A DNA stretch of 64,000 nt from RBG-16-34-14 sp963727535 (GCA_963727535.1 CAVSGR010000001.1:682001-746000), one strand, 5' to 3'; shown: positions 17,233-27,073, numbered from the stretch's first letter. Notes: a model not told the origin generated them from the sequence alone. Numbers and translations are program-made.

Positions 17233-18330
17233 TTATTTAAAATATTTTTCAGCAAATTTTATGAATGTTGGCCAATTATCAAGTGTAGTATGTCCACCAA
17301 AATGCTGCCTGAATGCAATATCCCCATCAATAAGTGCAGTTCCCATTGGAGGCATTTCAGTTGTTCCCAAATCTTTTTTACCGAGAAGTCTATAAACCGG
17401 TCCAGCTGCAACTGCCGCCATAAATTGTCCTTTGTCATCAAGCCAGTTCCCTTCAACCTGGGGAGAGCCGCAGCTTATAAATACAGGACGAGGAGCACAC
17501 ATTGCAATAAGTTCGTGAGCATCAACAGGTAAATCTTTTGCAGTAAGCGGCCCCGCATATTTCAGAAAGTTACCAGCCATCCAATGATATTCGGATGTTG
17601 ATGCAACATTCTCAATCATTTCTCCAAAATTACGACGAAGTAAACTGGCTCCGCCCTCTCCAGATGATCCTATAAATCCAATTGCGAATCTCTGATCGTA
17701 AGCCATGGTCACTAAAGCTGCTTTTCCATAACGGGAAAGTCCTTCGATAACAACTTTATTTCCATCAACTGATTTATCGGTTTCAAAATAATCCAAAGCT
17801 CTGCTCGCACCCCATGCCCAGGCACGCAAAGCTCCCCAATCATCCAATTTGCGCGGTTGTCCTTTGTTAACCAAACCGATAATTCCATCTGTCAATCCCT
17901 TGCCGTTATCCGCTTGAAAACTTGTTGGAACCAAAATAGCATAACCCCAACCTTTGGATAAAACCATAGGTCGCCAGGTAGACATTGAATCAATATATTT
18001 TTTCATCCGGTCTGTCATATTAAAGTTTGCCGGAAAATTAAAACCGAATTCCATCATTACCGGAACAGGACTTTTTACATTTGCAGGTGTAATTAAAGTT
18101 AAATTTATATTAACCGATATTAAAGGATAAGATGAATTATCAACATGACCTGAAAGTTTTTTGGTAATTACAGGAATATTTTTTATCGTATCTTTCGTTA
18201 CACTCATAACTTCCCATTTAACATTAGGAACATTTTCAGGTACCCTTCCATAAATTTCTTTATCAAAATATTCTTTTATTTCAGGACGCCGTTCCTTCCA
18301 CCACATTTCCGATTGTAACTTTTTGTCCAT
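17233..18330 (-). CDS. CE15 glucuronoyl esterase, main part (part 2 of 2)
   Basis: Bacterial CE15 enzymes cleave ester bonds between glucuronic acid on xylan and lignin alcohols. The alpha/beta hydrolase fold shows VVIEGLSRYGKAALV with nucleophile Ser199, then IGSSGEGGAS with Glu225, and HFGGHTTLDNW with His347 (numbers for this fragment), the expected bacterial triad. DWGALRAWAWGASRALDY is another conserved block. The N-terminus continues a separate frame: restoring ACATCGG from ACAATCGG near 18314 yields NGQKVTSEMWWKERRPEI, the family's usual start. Its own ATG (MDKKLQ) is therefore probably an artefact of the indel. No T9SS domain. Confidence 0.9.
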   Translation of the reverse strand: MDKKLQSEMWWKERRPEIKEYFDKEIYGRVPENVPNVKWEVMSVTKDTIKNIPVITKKLSGHVDNSSYPLISVNINLTLITPANVKSPVPVMMEFGFNFPANFNMTDRMKKYIDSMSTWRPMVLSKGWGYAILVPTSFQADNGKGLTDGIIGLVNKGQPRKLDDWGALRAWAWGASRALDYFETDKSVDGNKVVIEGLSRYGKAALVTMAYDQRFAIGFIGSSGEGGASLLRRNFGEMIENVASTSEYHWMAGNFLKYAGPLTAKDLPVDAHELIAMCAPRPVFISCGSPQVEGNWLDDKGQFMAAVAAGPVYRLLGKKDLGTTEMPPMGTALIDGDIAFRQHFGGHTTLDNWPTFIKFAEKYFK

Positions 18331-18589
18331 TGTTTAAAATCAATGGATCAGGAAGATCCGGATAAGGATTAGCTATTGATTCATCAGAATTAGCTGCATT
18401 TGGTGCTTCGGGATTTCCTGATGGTCCCGCGCGAAGGGAATCTATACCGAGTAGTTTTAGTAATCTTGCATGATCCTGTTCGGCAGATAATGTATCGAGA
18501 GGAATAAAGGAATCGGATATTGAATTCTGTGAAAAGATTTGACAAAACGTAAAAACAGTAAGTAGGAAAGTGAAATATACAATTTTCAT
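18281..18589 (-). CDS. CE15 glucuronoyl esterase, N-terminal part (part 1 of 2)
   Basis: Signal peptide plus the leader of CE15: MKIVYFTFLLTVFTFCQIFS, then LLGIDSLRAGPSGNP and LPDPLILNNGQKVT, which precedes the WWKERRPEI block in this family. The frame then runs into VVEGTAS and a stop because of a single-base insertion. The two pieces overlap by 50 bases and together give the full-length enzyme of roughly 450 residues. On its own this fragment would have no activity. Confidence 0.8.
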   Translation of the reverse strand: MKIVYFTFLLTVFTFCQIFSQNSISDSFIPLDTLSAEQDHARLLKLLGIDSLRAGPSGNPEAPNAANSDESIANPYPDLPDPLILNNGQKVTIGNVVEGTAS

Positions 18590-18598
18590 TTCTATAAC

Positions 18599-18636
18599 CT
18601 TTATGGCTGAAATTATAAATAACTTCAGCCATAAAG
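18599..18636 (-). terminator. Perfect 13-bp intergenic hairpin
   Basis: CTTTATGGCTGAA and TTCAGCCATAAAG flank a 12-base loop in the gap between the GH10 stop and the CE15 start. No T-run follows on the minus strand, so it may be a weak terminator, an mRNA-stabilising 3' hairpin for GH10, or a leader structure for CE15. Confidence 0.5.
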
Positions 18637-18665
18637 TTAAGAATTAATTAAGAATTTTATCTGGA

Positions 18666-19106
18666 CTATTTAAGCAGCATAAGTTTCTTTGTTGCATTAA
18701 AATTATCGGCACTAATCCGATAGAAATAAACACCACTTGAAAGATTCTGAGCATCAAACATAACTGTATACTGACCAGCCGCTTGTTCTGTATTTACTAA
18801 CGTCCTTACTTCCCTACCCAAAATATCATATATTTTTAAAGTTACCTTTGAAGCTTTTATAATACTATATATGATATTTGTAGTTGGATTAAAGGGATTA
18901 GGAAAATTTTGCTCTAATTTATACTCAGATGGAGAACCAGATGCTGTTTCATTTACACCTACAGGATTATCTTTAATATACTGAGCTAACCACCAAAGTG
19001 CTGGTCTTGCTGTACCATCAGTATTAACCAGGTAAGAATAAGTTAACCATGTCCGACCCTGAATATATCCCCAAAGTGTAACTCCTTTACTCCAGGATGT
19101 TGCCAC
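18666..19106 (-). CDS. LamG-GH10 xylanase, C-terminal part with T9SS domain (part 2 of 2)
   Basis: This frame supplies the last strands of the GH10 barrel (SKGVTLWGYIQGRTW, ALWWLAQYI) and the T9SS sorting domain (LEQNFPNPFNPTTNI). Restoring one A in GGAGTAAAGGAG (to GTAAAAGGAG) makes HPGVKGVTLWGYI read through from the upstream frame, exactly as in GH10 enzymes. The first residues of this frame (MATSW) are an artefact. Read together, the enzyme is about 850 residues and would be exported to the cell surface. Confidence 0.88.
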   Translation of the reverse strand: MATSWSKGVTLWGYIQGRTWLTYSYLVNTDGTARPALWWLAQYIKDNPVGVNETASGSPSEYKLEQNFPNPFNPTTNIIYSIIKASKVTLKIYDILGREVRTLVNTEQAAGQYTVMFDAQNLSSGVYFYRISADNFNATKKLMLLK

Positions 19107-21214
19107 ATAACTGGAAATAATTCCTGATACTTTGTCTTTTGTTGATTATCATCTTGGATATTAATATCAAACTCAGATATATATATCGGTATTCCTGTTG
19201 CTGCCAGTCTATCCAGATTTGCTTTAATTGTTGCTGCGCTTGTATTTTCTAAACCATGAGCCTGACAACCAATACCGTCTATTAATCCTCTGTCTTTTAA
19301 TAGATTAATAACTTGAATGTAAGAAGTTGTAGCTGAATTATTATTAATAATTCCATAATCATTAATCAATAATTTAGCATTGGGTATATATTGCCTTGCC
19401 AATTCGAAAGCTTTTATTACCCAATCCCAGCCTGTAGCACCATTACCGCCGAGAGCATTTTTATAATTTGCACGTCCGTTGCCGCCATCAGGTGGATTGT
19501 GCCCATTAAGAGGTTCATTAACAACATCAATCATATCCATATCAGGATATCTTTGTCCTACCATCCTAATCCAGGTTTCAATGTAACTAATCTGCTGTGC
19601 AGAGTCGAGACCAGAAATCCAGGAAGGCTGCTGCTGTCCCCAAATCAGATTATGATCTTTAAAAATTAAACCATTGTTCTTTGCATAATTGTAATCGTTA
19701 TCCAGACCGCTCCAATTCCATTGAGTAGTATCGGGTGAAGTCCCTGTTCCTACAGAACCCCATTTACCTGCATTTTCAGGAGTGAGCTGTGTCCAATAAT
19801 TTTTAAAATCATTGGCAGGTGAATCACCGGCACTGCCTAAAAACTTAGGCGAACCGGTTGCTAATGCCGGACCCTTCCATACTAAAGATGAATCAATTGT
19901 TTCTGTAGGTAAAGTAAAGCTGCCCGGTAGTCCCTTATCAAGATCGTTCACAGTATAGTATAAGTTGGTTTTCCCAAATGCAAACTTATCAATATCTAAT
20001 CCATCTTCGCGGCTTCCGATTTGAAAGGTTTGTGTAAGACTATCTAAACTTACATAAAAAGTATCACCAAGTGCACCTGAATATGTATTTTTAGTCGCAT
20101 TTACCCATTTCCAAACTCCCGTGCCGAGTGTTCCCGGACCATCTACAACATCGGCAGAATCGGAAAATCCTGCTGAGTCAAGCCCATTATTAAAAACCCA
20201 ATCTGCTGCTGCAGTATCGTTCTTTTCACCAAATCCCCTCGCATAGAAATAACTATCATCATTAAATCCGTTGGCTCCAACTCGTAAGCGAACAAATAAA
20301 TTGTAAAATCCTGAATCCGGGAAAGTTACCTGGTATGTTGCAACACGGGTTGTATCACCCGGGCTGGCAAGCCCTGTATAATTAGAATCTGCTGTAATAT
20401 AGGTAACATTTCCATCCTGCATCGTCGACAAGTAACTGCCAAGTGTACCGGATTCCGCTTCAACAGTTACAGGTTTTTCCCCGATATCAATATCAGCTTT
20501 ATTATAAAGGAACCGAACTTCTGACGAATCCAGTGCCTTATTGTAAATATTAAACTCGTGAATTTTGCCAATCCATTGTACATCCCCTGTATATCCGCTC
20601 TTGGCAAGATATGCAAAAGCTGTGCTGATACTGCCGATATTGTTGTTGGTATCAAGTTTTGCGGCTCCAGTCATAGTACCATCAATGTATATTTTGATTG
20701 AGTCGTTGGTAAGGGTACTTACCATATGATGCAGATTGCCGTCATCATATTCAGGACCGTTCACTCCGGTTTCAGCTGACCAGGGAGTTGAAGTATTATT
20801 ACAAGAGATAGCAGTACGGCTTATGCTATCCACTCTTGCTGCCGTCATGAAATAGTAATTGATTCCAATGGAGTTTTGTGTATTACCAAAAAAAGCCAGC
20901 ATCGTAAAATTGGGGTTAGCATTTTTAGTTGGCGTATACCATGCTTCAAGTGTAATCTCCGAATAGGTATTTAAGGCAATAGAATCAGCTGGTAATTTCA
21001 AATATTGTTCTTGAGCAAAAGTAACAAGGGCTCCACCTTTAATAGTAGCACCGCCCATCAGTGTACCATTGGCATGACCAACGTAATCATTGGCAGTTCC
21101 ATCTTCAAATTTCCAGGAATGAGTAAGATCTGTAACCCTGGGATCGACTTGGGCAATTGCAACTGAACTTGCAATCAGCATTATTACAAAAAACAAAGTA
21201 AAATATTTATGCAT
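19043..21214 (-). CDS. LamG-GH10 endo-xylanase, N-terminal and catalytic part (part 1 of 2)
   Basis: Secreted endo-beta-1,4-xylanase. After a signal peptide (IASSVAIAQ), a LamG/concanavalin domain covers about residues 28-245 (HSWKFEDGTANDYVGHANG). A carbohydrate-binding-type beta-sandwich follows at about 248-415 (VEAESGTLGSYL). The GH10 barrel starts near 450. Catalytic residues are Glu567 in DVVNEPL (acid/base) and Glu681 in ISEFDIN (nucleophile). The frame stops early at GDIFRVGHG because of a single-base loss in an A run, so the last barrel strand and the sorting domain are in the next frame. A GAGGAATAAAC ribosome site supports the start. Confidence 0.92.
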   Translation of the reverse strand: MHKYFTLFFVIMLIASSVAIAQVDPRVTDLTHSWKFEDGTANDYVGHANGTLMGGATIKGGALVTFAQEQYLKLPADSIALNTYSEITLEAWYTPTKNANPNFTMLAFFGNTQNSIGINYYFMTAARVDSISRTAISCNNTSTPWSAETGVNGPEYDDGNLHHMVSTLTNDSIKIYIDGTMTGAAKLDTNNNIGSISTAFAYLAKSGYTGDVQWIGKIHEFNIYNKALDSSEVRFLYNKADIDIGEKPVTVEAESGTLGSYLSTMQDGNVTYITADSNYTGLASPGDTTRVATYQVTFPDSGFYNLFVRLRVGANGFNDDSYFYARGFGEKNDTAAADWVFNNGLDSAGFSDSADVVDGPGTLGTGVWKWVNATKNTYSGALGDTFYVSLDSLTQTFQIGSREDGLDIDKFAFGKTNLYYTVNDLDKGLPGSFTLPTETIDSSLVWKGPALATGSPKFLGSAGDSPANDFKNYWTQLTPENAGKWGSVGTGTSPDTTQWNWSGLDNDYNYAKNNGLIFKDHNLIWGQQQPSWISGLDSAQQISYIETWIRMVGQRYPDMDMIDVVNEPLNGHNPPDGGNGRANYKNALGGNGATGWDWVIKAFELARQYIPNAKLLINDYGIINNNSATTSYIQVINLLKDRGLIDGIGCQAHGLENTSAATIKANLDRLAATGIPIYISEFDINIQDDNQQKTKYQELFPVMWQHPGVKELHFGDIFRVGHG

Positions 21215-21253
21215 GTTTATTCCTCTTTAAATCTTTTTGTTATTTTTATATTA

Positions 21254-23533
21254 TCATTTTAGAAATATCATTTTTTTCGTTTGACTGAATGTACCTGCTT
21301 TAATTCTGTAATAATAAATTCCGCTTGCCAGATTACCTGCATTAAAATTCAAATGGTGAGTACCTGTAGAGAATTCTCCTTCGGCTAATGTAGTAACCCG
21401 CTGCCCTAATTGATTATAAACAATCACCTTTACTTTGCTATAAATGGGTAAATTAAAACCAATACTAGTAGTAGGATTAAAAGGATTTGGATAGTTTTGT
21501 TCAAGTTCATATTTGCGCGGATCCTTAATATTTTCTCCCGTAGTTCCTGTAGATAGTTTATTTTCCGTAAAATAAAATGACTGCAGCATAAATAATTTAT
21601 TCGATCCTGATCCGGTAAATAACAAATAAACATCATGATATCCTGAAATATTAGACAATAATTTTGCTGAAAATGTATCGAAGGTTGTCCAGGATCCTGT
21701 GCCGGCTATGTTACACTCCGCAATTTTTGTACTCGCATCTATTGAATCTATATACACTTCAATAACTCCTCCGTCGGTAGCGCTTGAAGCAATTATTTTT
21801 ATTGAATCGGCACTTTTTTGATACTCATCATTTCCAAACTCAACTCCGGCATACATTGCCCAGTTATTATTGTAGATGTTGTCAAGAACAGTTGTATTTG
21901 CGTTTTGTACCGTCCTTTTCGTTCCCAACTGATTTGCAGGACATTCAGCCAAAATTGGTGTAAATGCATCACGGTATATATATAGATCAAACCAACAAGG
22001 TTGAACACCGTTTACATACAATCCTTGCCTGGTACCGGTAAATGTTGAGAAATCAGAATAAGAATCAATTGAAGATACATCAACTGCCTGACCTACTTGT
22101 GTCCAGTTATTTCCATCACTACCAAAATATCCACTTATTTTATGATTGATCCGGACCAGCTTAAGCCACAGTGTATCGCCAATACTGTTTTCAGCTTCAT
22201 ATTGAGTGCTTCCGAAGCTGAATCTAATTGCCTTATCACCAGTACTCGATAATGAACTTACAAGTTTAACATCCATAGTTTCATCGCCGCGCATAATCCA
22301 TAATCCCGCCTCATCGGAAGTTGATGATGGATAAAAATTGAGTTTTGTAATTACAGAATAGTTATGTTCCCCATCGTTTTTAATTAATGTATTAGCTTTT
22401 GAAGTACTCTTTGGGGACAAGAGCAACCACCCCGGGCGATCAGTAAGTGACCATTTATTTTCGGGTGTATAGCCCAGAAAGGACCATTCAGGATTTAAGG
22501 TATCTGAATTAAAAAAATCAGTATGCGGAACCATCCACGGAATGCCGCTGCTGTACAATTTCGGTGCTACAAATGAACTATTAATTGGATAATCGGCAAC
22601 AGGTTTACCAGATGAATCATACCGAACCTGATTTAACAGTCCCTGCCTTCCCTGTCCTTTCCATTCTCCTTTTGCGTAAAGCGGATGCATAACCCAGAAA
22701 GTGCCGTCATCAAGCATTACAACCGGCGACACATGATTTGGACTTTCAAAAAGTGAACTATTTTTTTGAGGATCATTTTCATTGAAAAAATTTCCCGGAG
22801 TTGTCCAATATGATGAATCGGCAGTAAGCGAATCACTCCACATTACATACTGTCCTCCCGACAAATCTCTTGCAAAAGAATAGTAATAATGTCCTTCATA
22901 CTTCCACATAACCGGTCCCTCAGCCCAACTATAAAGATATGTGTCGGGATTGGAAGATATTTTAGGATTCAGCCAATTCAAATTGTATACAACACCTGTT
23001 GGCTGCCCATCATCTCCCAATTCCACAATACCATTATTAGGTTGACCATTTTTCACAACCAAATACCATTTATTATCATCATCAATAAATATCGAATTGT
23101 CATAACCTAAGCTATAGGGAAGACTTGAAGGATTGTTCATACGCACTGGTGTACTCCAGGGACCTTCGGGTTTGGGAGCTTTTACAAAACACATCGAATA
23201 ACCATTCTTAAAGAAATCCCAATATTCACCATTATGATAAACAATCTGACCTCCCCAACAACCTCCACCTGGCGAATCGCCATACTCTGACCAAGAACTA
23301 ACCGGTTGAGCTATGGCTTCCCAGTGTACAAGATCAGTAGAATAATAAATAACCGGTGTCACATTAAACGAAGAACCGGTAGTATAAAAGTCATTGCCAA
23401 CTTTTGATATTGTGCAATCTGGATGATCTCCGGGGATTACGGGATTCATATAAGTTTGAAAGGAAACTGATTGAGCGAAAACAGACAAACTAAATAACAA
23501 AGAGTACAAAACTCGTTGGATAAAAGATTTCAT
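21254..23533 (-). CDS. GH43 beta-xylosidase-type enzyme with CBM6-like and T9SS domains
   Basis: Secreted, surface-directed 759-residue GH43. A signal peptide precedes the propeller, which starts YMNPVIPGDHPDCTI (base Asp in HPDC). YDNSIFIDDDNKWYL carries the second Asp and SWAEGPVMWKYEG the acid Glu. From about 335 a beta-xylosidase C-terminal module follows (FFNSDTLNPEWSFLGYTPENKW). A CBM6-like domain lies at about 545-660 (YAGVEFGNDEYQKSADSIKI), then a T9SS domain (LEQNYPNPFNPTTSI). It lies 39 bases downstream of the GH10 stop-to-start gap on the upstream side and 128 bases below xylR. Likely releases xylose or arabinose from xylan at the cell surface. Confidence 0.9.
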   Translation of the reverse strand: MKSFIQRVLYSLLFSLSVFAQSVSFQTYMNPVIPGDHPDCTISKVGNDFYTTGSSFNVTPVIYYSTDLVHWEAIAQPVSSWSEYGDSPGGGCWGGQIVYHNGEYWDFFKNGYSMCFVKAPKPEGPWSTPVRMNNPSSLPYSLGYDNSIFIDDDNKWYLVVKNGQPNNGIVELGDDGQPTGVVYNLNWLNPKISSNPDTYLYSWAEGPVMWKYEGHYYYSFARDLSGGQYVMWSDSLTADSSYWTTPGNFFNENDPQKNSSLFESPNHVSPVVMLDDGTFWVMHPLYAKGEWKGQGRQGLLNQVRYDSSGKPVADYPINSSFVAPKLYSSGIPWMVPHTDFFNSDTLNPEWSFLGYTPENKWSLTDRPGWLLLSPKSTSKANTLIKNDGEHNYSVITKLNFYPSSTSDEAGLWIMRGDETMDVKLVSSLSSTGDKAIRFSFGSTQYEAENSIGDTLWLKLVRINHKISGYFGSDGNNWTQVGQAVDVSSIDSYSDFSTFTGTRQGLYVNGVQPCWFDLYIYRDAFTPILAECPANQLGTKRTVQNANTTVLDNIYNNNWAMYAGVEFGNDEYQKSADSIKIIASSATDGGVIEVYIDSIDASTKIAECNIAGTGSWTTFDTFSAKLLSNISGYHDVYLLFTGSGSNKLFMLQSFYFTENKLSTGTTGENIKDPRKYELEQNYPNPFNPTTSIGFNLPIYSKVKVIVYNQLGQRVTTLAEGEFSTGTHHLNFNAGNLASGIYYYRIKAGTFSQTKKMIFLK

Positions 23534-23661
23534 TTTGCCATTCCTTAATGCTTAGTTGTTGTGAAGCTGTAAATCATTCAAAACTTAAAAAGTCACTATA
23601 AATTTAAAGACTAAGCCGGCAAAATAATAGCCAATTTAAATCATAGACTAACCAGATAGCG

Positions 23662-24810
23662 TCACACGAAATATCGTGGTTTATGAAATTTACGAAACTC
23701 ACGTAATCCAATTCCTTTTTCTTTCTTAAAGTATCTTGAAATATGTTCAACATCAGTAAAGTTAAAAAAAGAAGTTATTTGAGAAATTGTGAAATCACTT
23801 TCAATGAGTAATTTTGAAATAAGTTCAATACGTGTATATTTAATTTCTTCACCTATGGATCTGTGAATAGTTCTTCTGAATCTCCTTTCAAGCGTACGCC
23901 TATTAATATTAGTAGCCTTTACAACATCTTCAACTATAATTTTATTTCTTACATTATTCTTGATAAAGCTTATTGCCTTCGCCACTAAGAAATCATCAAT
24001 TGCAAGAATATCTGATGATTGCCTTTGGACTACATAACTTGGGGTAACAATTATTTGCTTATTGTAAATCTTTATTTTATCAATCATATCATCCATTAAT
24101 TTAGCTGCCTGATAACCTGCTGATTCAACATTTAAGGCAATACTTGTTAGAGGCGGATCACTTATGTTGCAAACCATAGAATCATTATCAACACCTATCA
24201 CAGCAACATCTTCAGGCACTTTTAAATTGAGCAATTTACATACTTCAAGAATATGCTGTCCACGGTCATCGTTGCAGGCAAAAACGCCGACCGGTTTTGG
24301 CAAAGCATCGACCCAATCCCTTACATGATGCTGCTCCTTCTCCCAATCATTTTTTTTAATTCTTTTAGGTGGAATATAAACGTAGGTTTTATAGCCTGCT
24401 TTACTAGTGAATTGACAAAAATGTATTCTGCGCTCTTTAGACCAGTCATAACTATCAAAGCCACAAAAAGCAAAATTCTTTAACCCTTTTTCTATTAAAT
24501 GTTCGCTTGCAATCTTTGCAATTGAATATGAGTCGGTTTTTATTACGGGCAAATTTTTGGGGTATTTGGAATCGTGTATAGCAAGTATTGTAGGAATTTT
24601 TAACTTCAACAATTCTTTTGATATTAAAGAGTCGCGCATAATAATTCCATCGGGTTTCCAATTTGTTAGATGAGGGATAGAAGATTTTAAACCAATTGGT
24701 TCTTTATAAAATGACCACGGCCCGTTCAGTTTAGAATAATGAGCAATCCCCATAATTAATTGTCTGCCAAATGCACGCGAAGTTTCTACAAGCAATACAA
24801 TTCTTTTCAT
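23662..24810 (-). CDS. xylR: XylR-type AraC-family transcriptional regulator
   Basis: Resembles E. coli XylR in layout: an N-terminal LacI-like periplasmic-binding-protein fold (about 1-265; MKRIVLLVETSRAFGRQLIMGI, VGVFACNDDRGQHILEVCK, DVAVIGVDNDSMVCNISDPPL) and a C-terminal AraC double helix-turn-helix (about 285-380; INRRTLERRFRRTIHRSIGEEI, FNFTDVEHISRYFKKEKGIG). Such proteins activate xylan/xylose genes on binding D-xylose. It sits in the middle of the side-chain hydrolase cluster, so those genes are the likely targets. No operator could be identified by eye. The upstream gap of 120 bases contains no gene. Confidence 0.9.
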   Translation of the reverse strand: MKRIVLLVETSRAFGRQLIMGIAHYSKLNGPWSFYKEPIGLKSSIPHLTNWKPDGIIMRDSLISKELLKLKIPTILAIHDSKYPKNLPVIKTDSYSIAKIASEHLIEKGLKNFAFCGFDSYDWSKERRIHFCQFTSKAGYKTYVYIPPKRIKKNDWEKEQHHVRDWVDALPKPVGVFACNDDRGQHILEVCKLLNLKVPEDVAVIGVDNDSMVCNISDPPLTSIALNVESAGYQAAKLMDDMIDKIKIYNKQIIVTPSYVVQRQSSDILAIDDFLVAKAISFIKNNVRNKIIVEDVVKATNINRRTLERRFRRTIHRSIGEEIKYTRIELISKLLIESDFTISQITSFFNFTDVEHISRYFKKEKGIGLREFRKFHKPRYFV

Positions 24811-24930
24811 ATCACATACCTTACCTGCAAATAACTACTCTAATCACACAATTTCAAGTTACTTTTTCTTATCAAAATTTATATTACTGTTACCGTTTAT
24901 TAACGTGTATTCTGCAAGATATTTAAATGT

Positions 24931-25215
24931 TTACTTTTGGGGGAACCAAACTTTCATTTTTCCAATTCCTCTATTCGACCATATAACGCCTCCAGCTATA
25001 AGGAAATTTTGCATTCGTCCTTCTTTCTCACACTTATCAAATGCATAACGAATAGTAACATCCTGAATTGTTTTTATTTTAGGCAGCCAGAAATTATTAT
25101 TGAGAATGACATTTCTAATCCCAACAGCAGAAATCGGATAGTCTGAATATTTTGAGTTCTGTTGAGAACAACTTTGTACAATCAGAGCTAACAATGCATA
25201 AAATAATTTTTTCAT
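24931..25215 (-). pseudogene. GH127-like gene reduced to its two ends by internal deletion
   Basis: The 94-residue product starts like a GH127 (beta-L-arabinofuranosidase) enzyme: lipoprotein-type signal (LLALIVQSCSQQ), then YPISAVGIRNVILNNNFWLP, IRYAFDKCEKEGRMQNFLIA. It then passes directly into WSNRGIGKMKVWFPQK, which matches the extreme C-terminus of the same family (usually YYAWxNRGxGxMxVW). About 500 or more central residues, including the catalytic region, are missing while the frame is kept. The gene cannot be active as an arabinofuranosidase. It lies between GH27 and xylR. An assembly collapse is an alternative to a real deletion. Confidence 0.7.
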
Positions 25216-25234
25216 CTATCTAACTAATATTCCT

Positions 25235-26530
25235 TTATTTGATCTCACTAATCTTTAATAATTTTGATCCATGTTTTCTTATATACAGTGATATCTCATT
25301 ACTAAATACTCTAATATCTTTTTTTGCCCACAAATCGCGAACTGTGCATTTACCTTTAAAACCTAATTGATCAAATTTTAATGATATCATCATCGAGTCC
25401 TGAGGTAGAGAACCGGTTGGATATTCAGTAAATACATGAAATTTTACAGTCGCACCTTCTGTATGATTTACACATTCTTTATCAAGTCCGGCTAAAGAAG
25501 TGAAAGTATCGTATCCTCCAGGAATATCATACTCGATAATTGAGGTAGCGTGTGTACCTATACCGTCAGCGTATTCTTTATTATCTACAATTAATTTATT
25601 TCCGCCAATACTTTTGCCTACAGAAACAGTTCCCCAACCTGCTGATGCATTTATCCATTTTATATCTGTAAGATTTAGCGATCCTTTTTCACCAATCAAT
25701 TTTGGTTCGATCCAATCAGCATGATCCCAATTATTATCATCACCGCCATTAGTAACTACAAGGTATAATTTTTTAGTTCCCGCTATATTTACTTTAACAT
25801 TTGTACTTTGTTCTCCTGATTTATAAGTAACAAGATCACTATTCCATAAAGCTAAACTTTCCTTAATTGGTTTTTGATCTGAAGTATAAAAGAGAGCAAT
25901 ATATTTATCATCGGAATTTTCATCATCTGCAGCCCATGCAATTTTTTCTCCATCATCAAAAAGCAGCTTATTGTTTTTGCTCTTATTCAGAACATCAATT
26001 GCTTCTTCATTTGTAATTAAATTTAAAGTAAAGTCATCATTGTCTGGTAAGTTTCCACCAAACATAAGCGGTGAACGGCAAATCATAAATAGTGACATCA
26101 AAGTATATTGTTCATCTTTAGTAAACAGACTCATATGCGGATCGCCACGTTCAGCTCTAATACTTAATTTTCCCAAAGGAAGCATATCACCATCCGGCCA
26201 ATGTCCCGGACTCATATATGGAATCCATTTCTCAAAAAGTGAAAAGTGCGCATTTAATTGCGACCAGTTATCCCAAAAGTCATCTATTATTCTCCACATA
26301 TTTGCATGACTACTGACGTGATCTGCAAATTCTATCGGAGTTTCTCCAGGAGATGTGCTTAAAACAATTTGTCGTCCGCAACCATCAATAGCCTTTCTGA
26401 TCAATTCAATTTCATCTTTATGATAAGGACGGGATAAGTCATCAATCTTTACAAAATCAACACCCCACGAATGCATAAAGTTTAAAGAGAGAATTATAAT
26501 ATTCCTGTGCACCGGGTTTACTTGCATCAA
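25235..26530 (-). CDS. GH27 alpha-galactosidase-like enzyme with NPCBM domain (part 2 of 2)
   Basis: Continues the GH27 enzyme from the upstream frame. SWGVDFVKIDD carries the nucleophile Asp (about residue 30), and WRIIDDFWDNW the acid/base Asp. A C-terminal beta domain follows the barrel, then an NPCBM-type module (IGGNKLIVDNKEYADGIGTHATS to ATVKFHVFTE). GH27 members cut alpha-D-galactose or beta-L-arabinopyranose; both are plausible on arabinoxylan or xyloglucan. The join is a single-base insertion near 26471: removing one T from GCATTCGTGG gives YASWGVDF. The first 20 residues of this frame are out-of-frame reading. No T9SS domain. Confidence 0.87.
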   Translation of the reverse strand: MMQVNPVHRNIIILSLNFMHSWGVDFVKIDDLSRPYHKDEIELIRKAIDGCGRQIVLSTSPGETPIEFADHVSSHANMWRIIDDFWDNWSQLNAHFSLFEKWIPYMSPGHWPDGDMLPLGKLSIRAERGDPHMSLFTKDEQYTLMSLFMICRSPLMFGGNLPDNDDFTLNLITNEEAIDVLNKSKNNKLLFDDGEKIAWAADDENSDDKYIALFYTSDQKPIKESLALWNSDLVTYKSGEQSTNVKVNIAGTKKLYLVVTNGGDDNNWDHADWIEPKLIGEKGSLNLTDIKWINASAGWGTVSVGKSIGGNKLIVDNKEYADGIGTHATSIIEYDIPGGYDTFTSLAGLDKECVNHTEGATVKFHVFTEYPTGSLPQDSMMISLKFDQLGFKGKCTVRDLWAKKDIRVFSNEISLYIRKHGSKLLKISEIK

Positions 26531-27047
26531 CAGAATACATATCGTGAAGCCAGGTACATAGTTCTTTAGTATTATAAATTTCTTTCGCTGTAGAATTACT
26601 TCCTAAAACCGGAGTATTTTTTTCAACAGCGAGCTTTGGAATGCCCCGCATAATATGAATACCGAACTTAAGTCCTTTACTATGAATGTAATCAGCTAAT
26701 GGTTTAAATCCTTTGCCATCTGCGGAAGATGGAAACCGATTAACCGCAGGCATAAGTCTTCCATAATCATCAATATTAATTATAGGATCTTTTTCATTGT
26801 AACCATGAGTGTGAGGGTTTTCAACATACCAGCGAATATCGACAACAATATATTCCCACCCGTATTTTTTAAGATGTTCAGCCATATAATCCGCATTAGC
26901 TTTTACTTCTTGTTCAGTAACAGTAGGTCCGTAACAATCCCAGCTGTTCCATCCCATTGGAGGTGTCAAAGCATAATCACCAAAATTCTGAGCATTCAGA
27001 ATTGTTGCGAAGAATATCAAAACTGCAAAAGCTAACTTGTTACTCAT
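26457..27047 (-). CDS. GH27 alpha-galactosidase-like enzyme, N-terminal part (part 1 of 2)
   Basis: Starts with MSNKLAFAVLIFFATILNAQ, a good signal peptide, so this ATG is preferred to a GTG nine codons upstream whose first base overlaps the GH51 stop. The barrel begins with LTPPMGWNSWDCYGPTVTE, the GH27 signature, followed by EYIVVDIRWYVENPHTHGY and LKFGIHIMRGIP. The reading frame ends at KLYAFVGC through a single-base insertion, just before the nucleophile strand. It follows GH51 closely on the same transcript. Confidence 0.87.
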   Translation of the reverse strand: MSNKLAFAVLIFFATILNAQNFGDYALTPPMGWNSWDCYGPTVTEQEVKANADYMAEHLKKYGWEYIVVDIRWYVENPHTHGYNEKDPIINIDDYGRLMPAVNRFPSSADGKGFKPLADYIHSKGLKFGIHIMRGIPKLAVEKNTPVLGSNSTAKEIYNTKELCTWLHDMYSVDASKPGAQEYYNSLFKLYAFVGC

Positions 27048-27073
27048 TTCGATGAATTTTTTAAGCAATCTCA

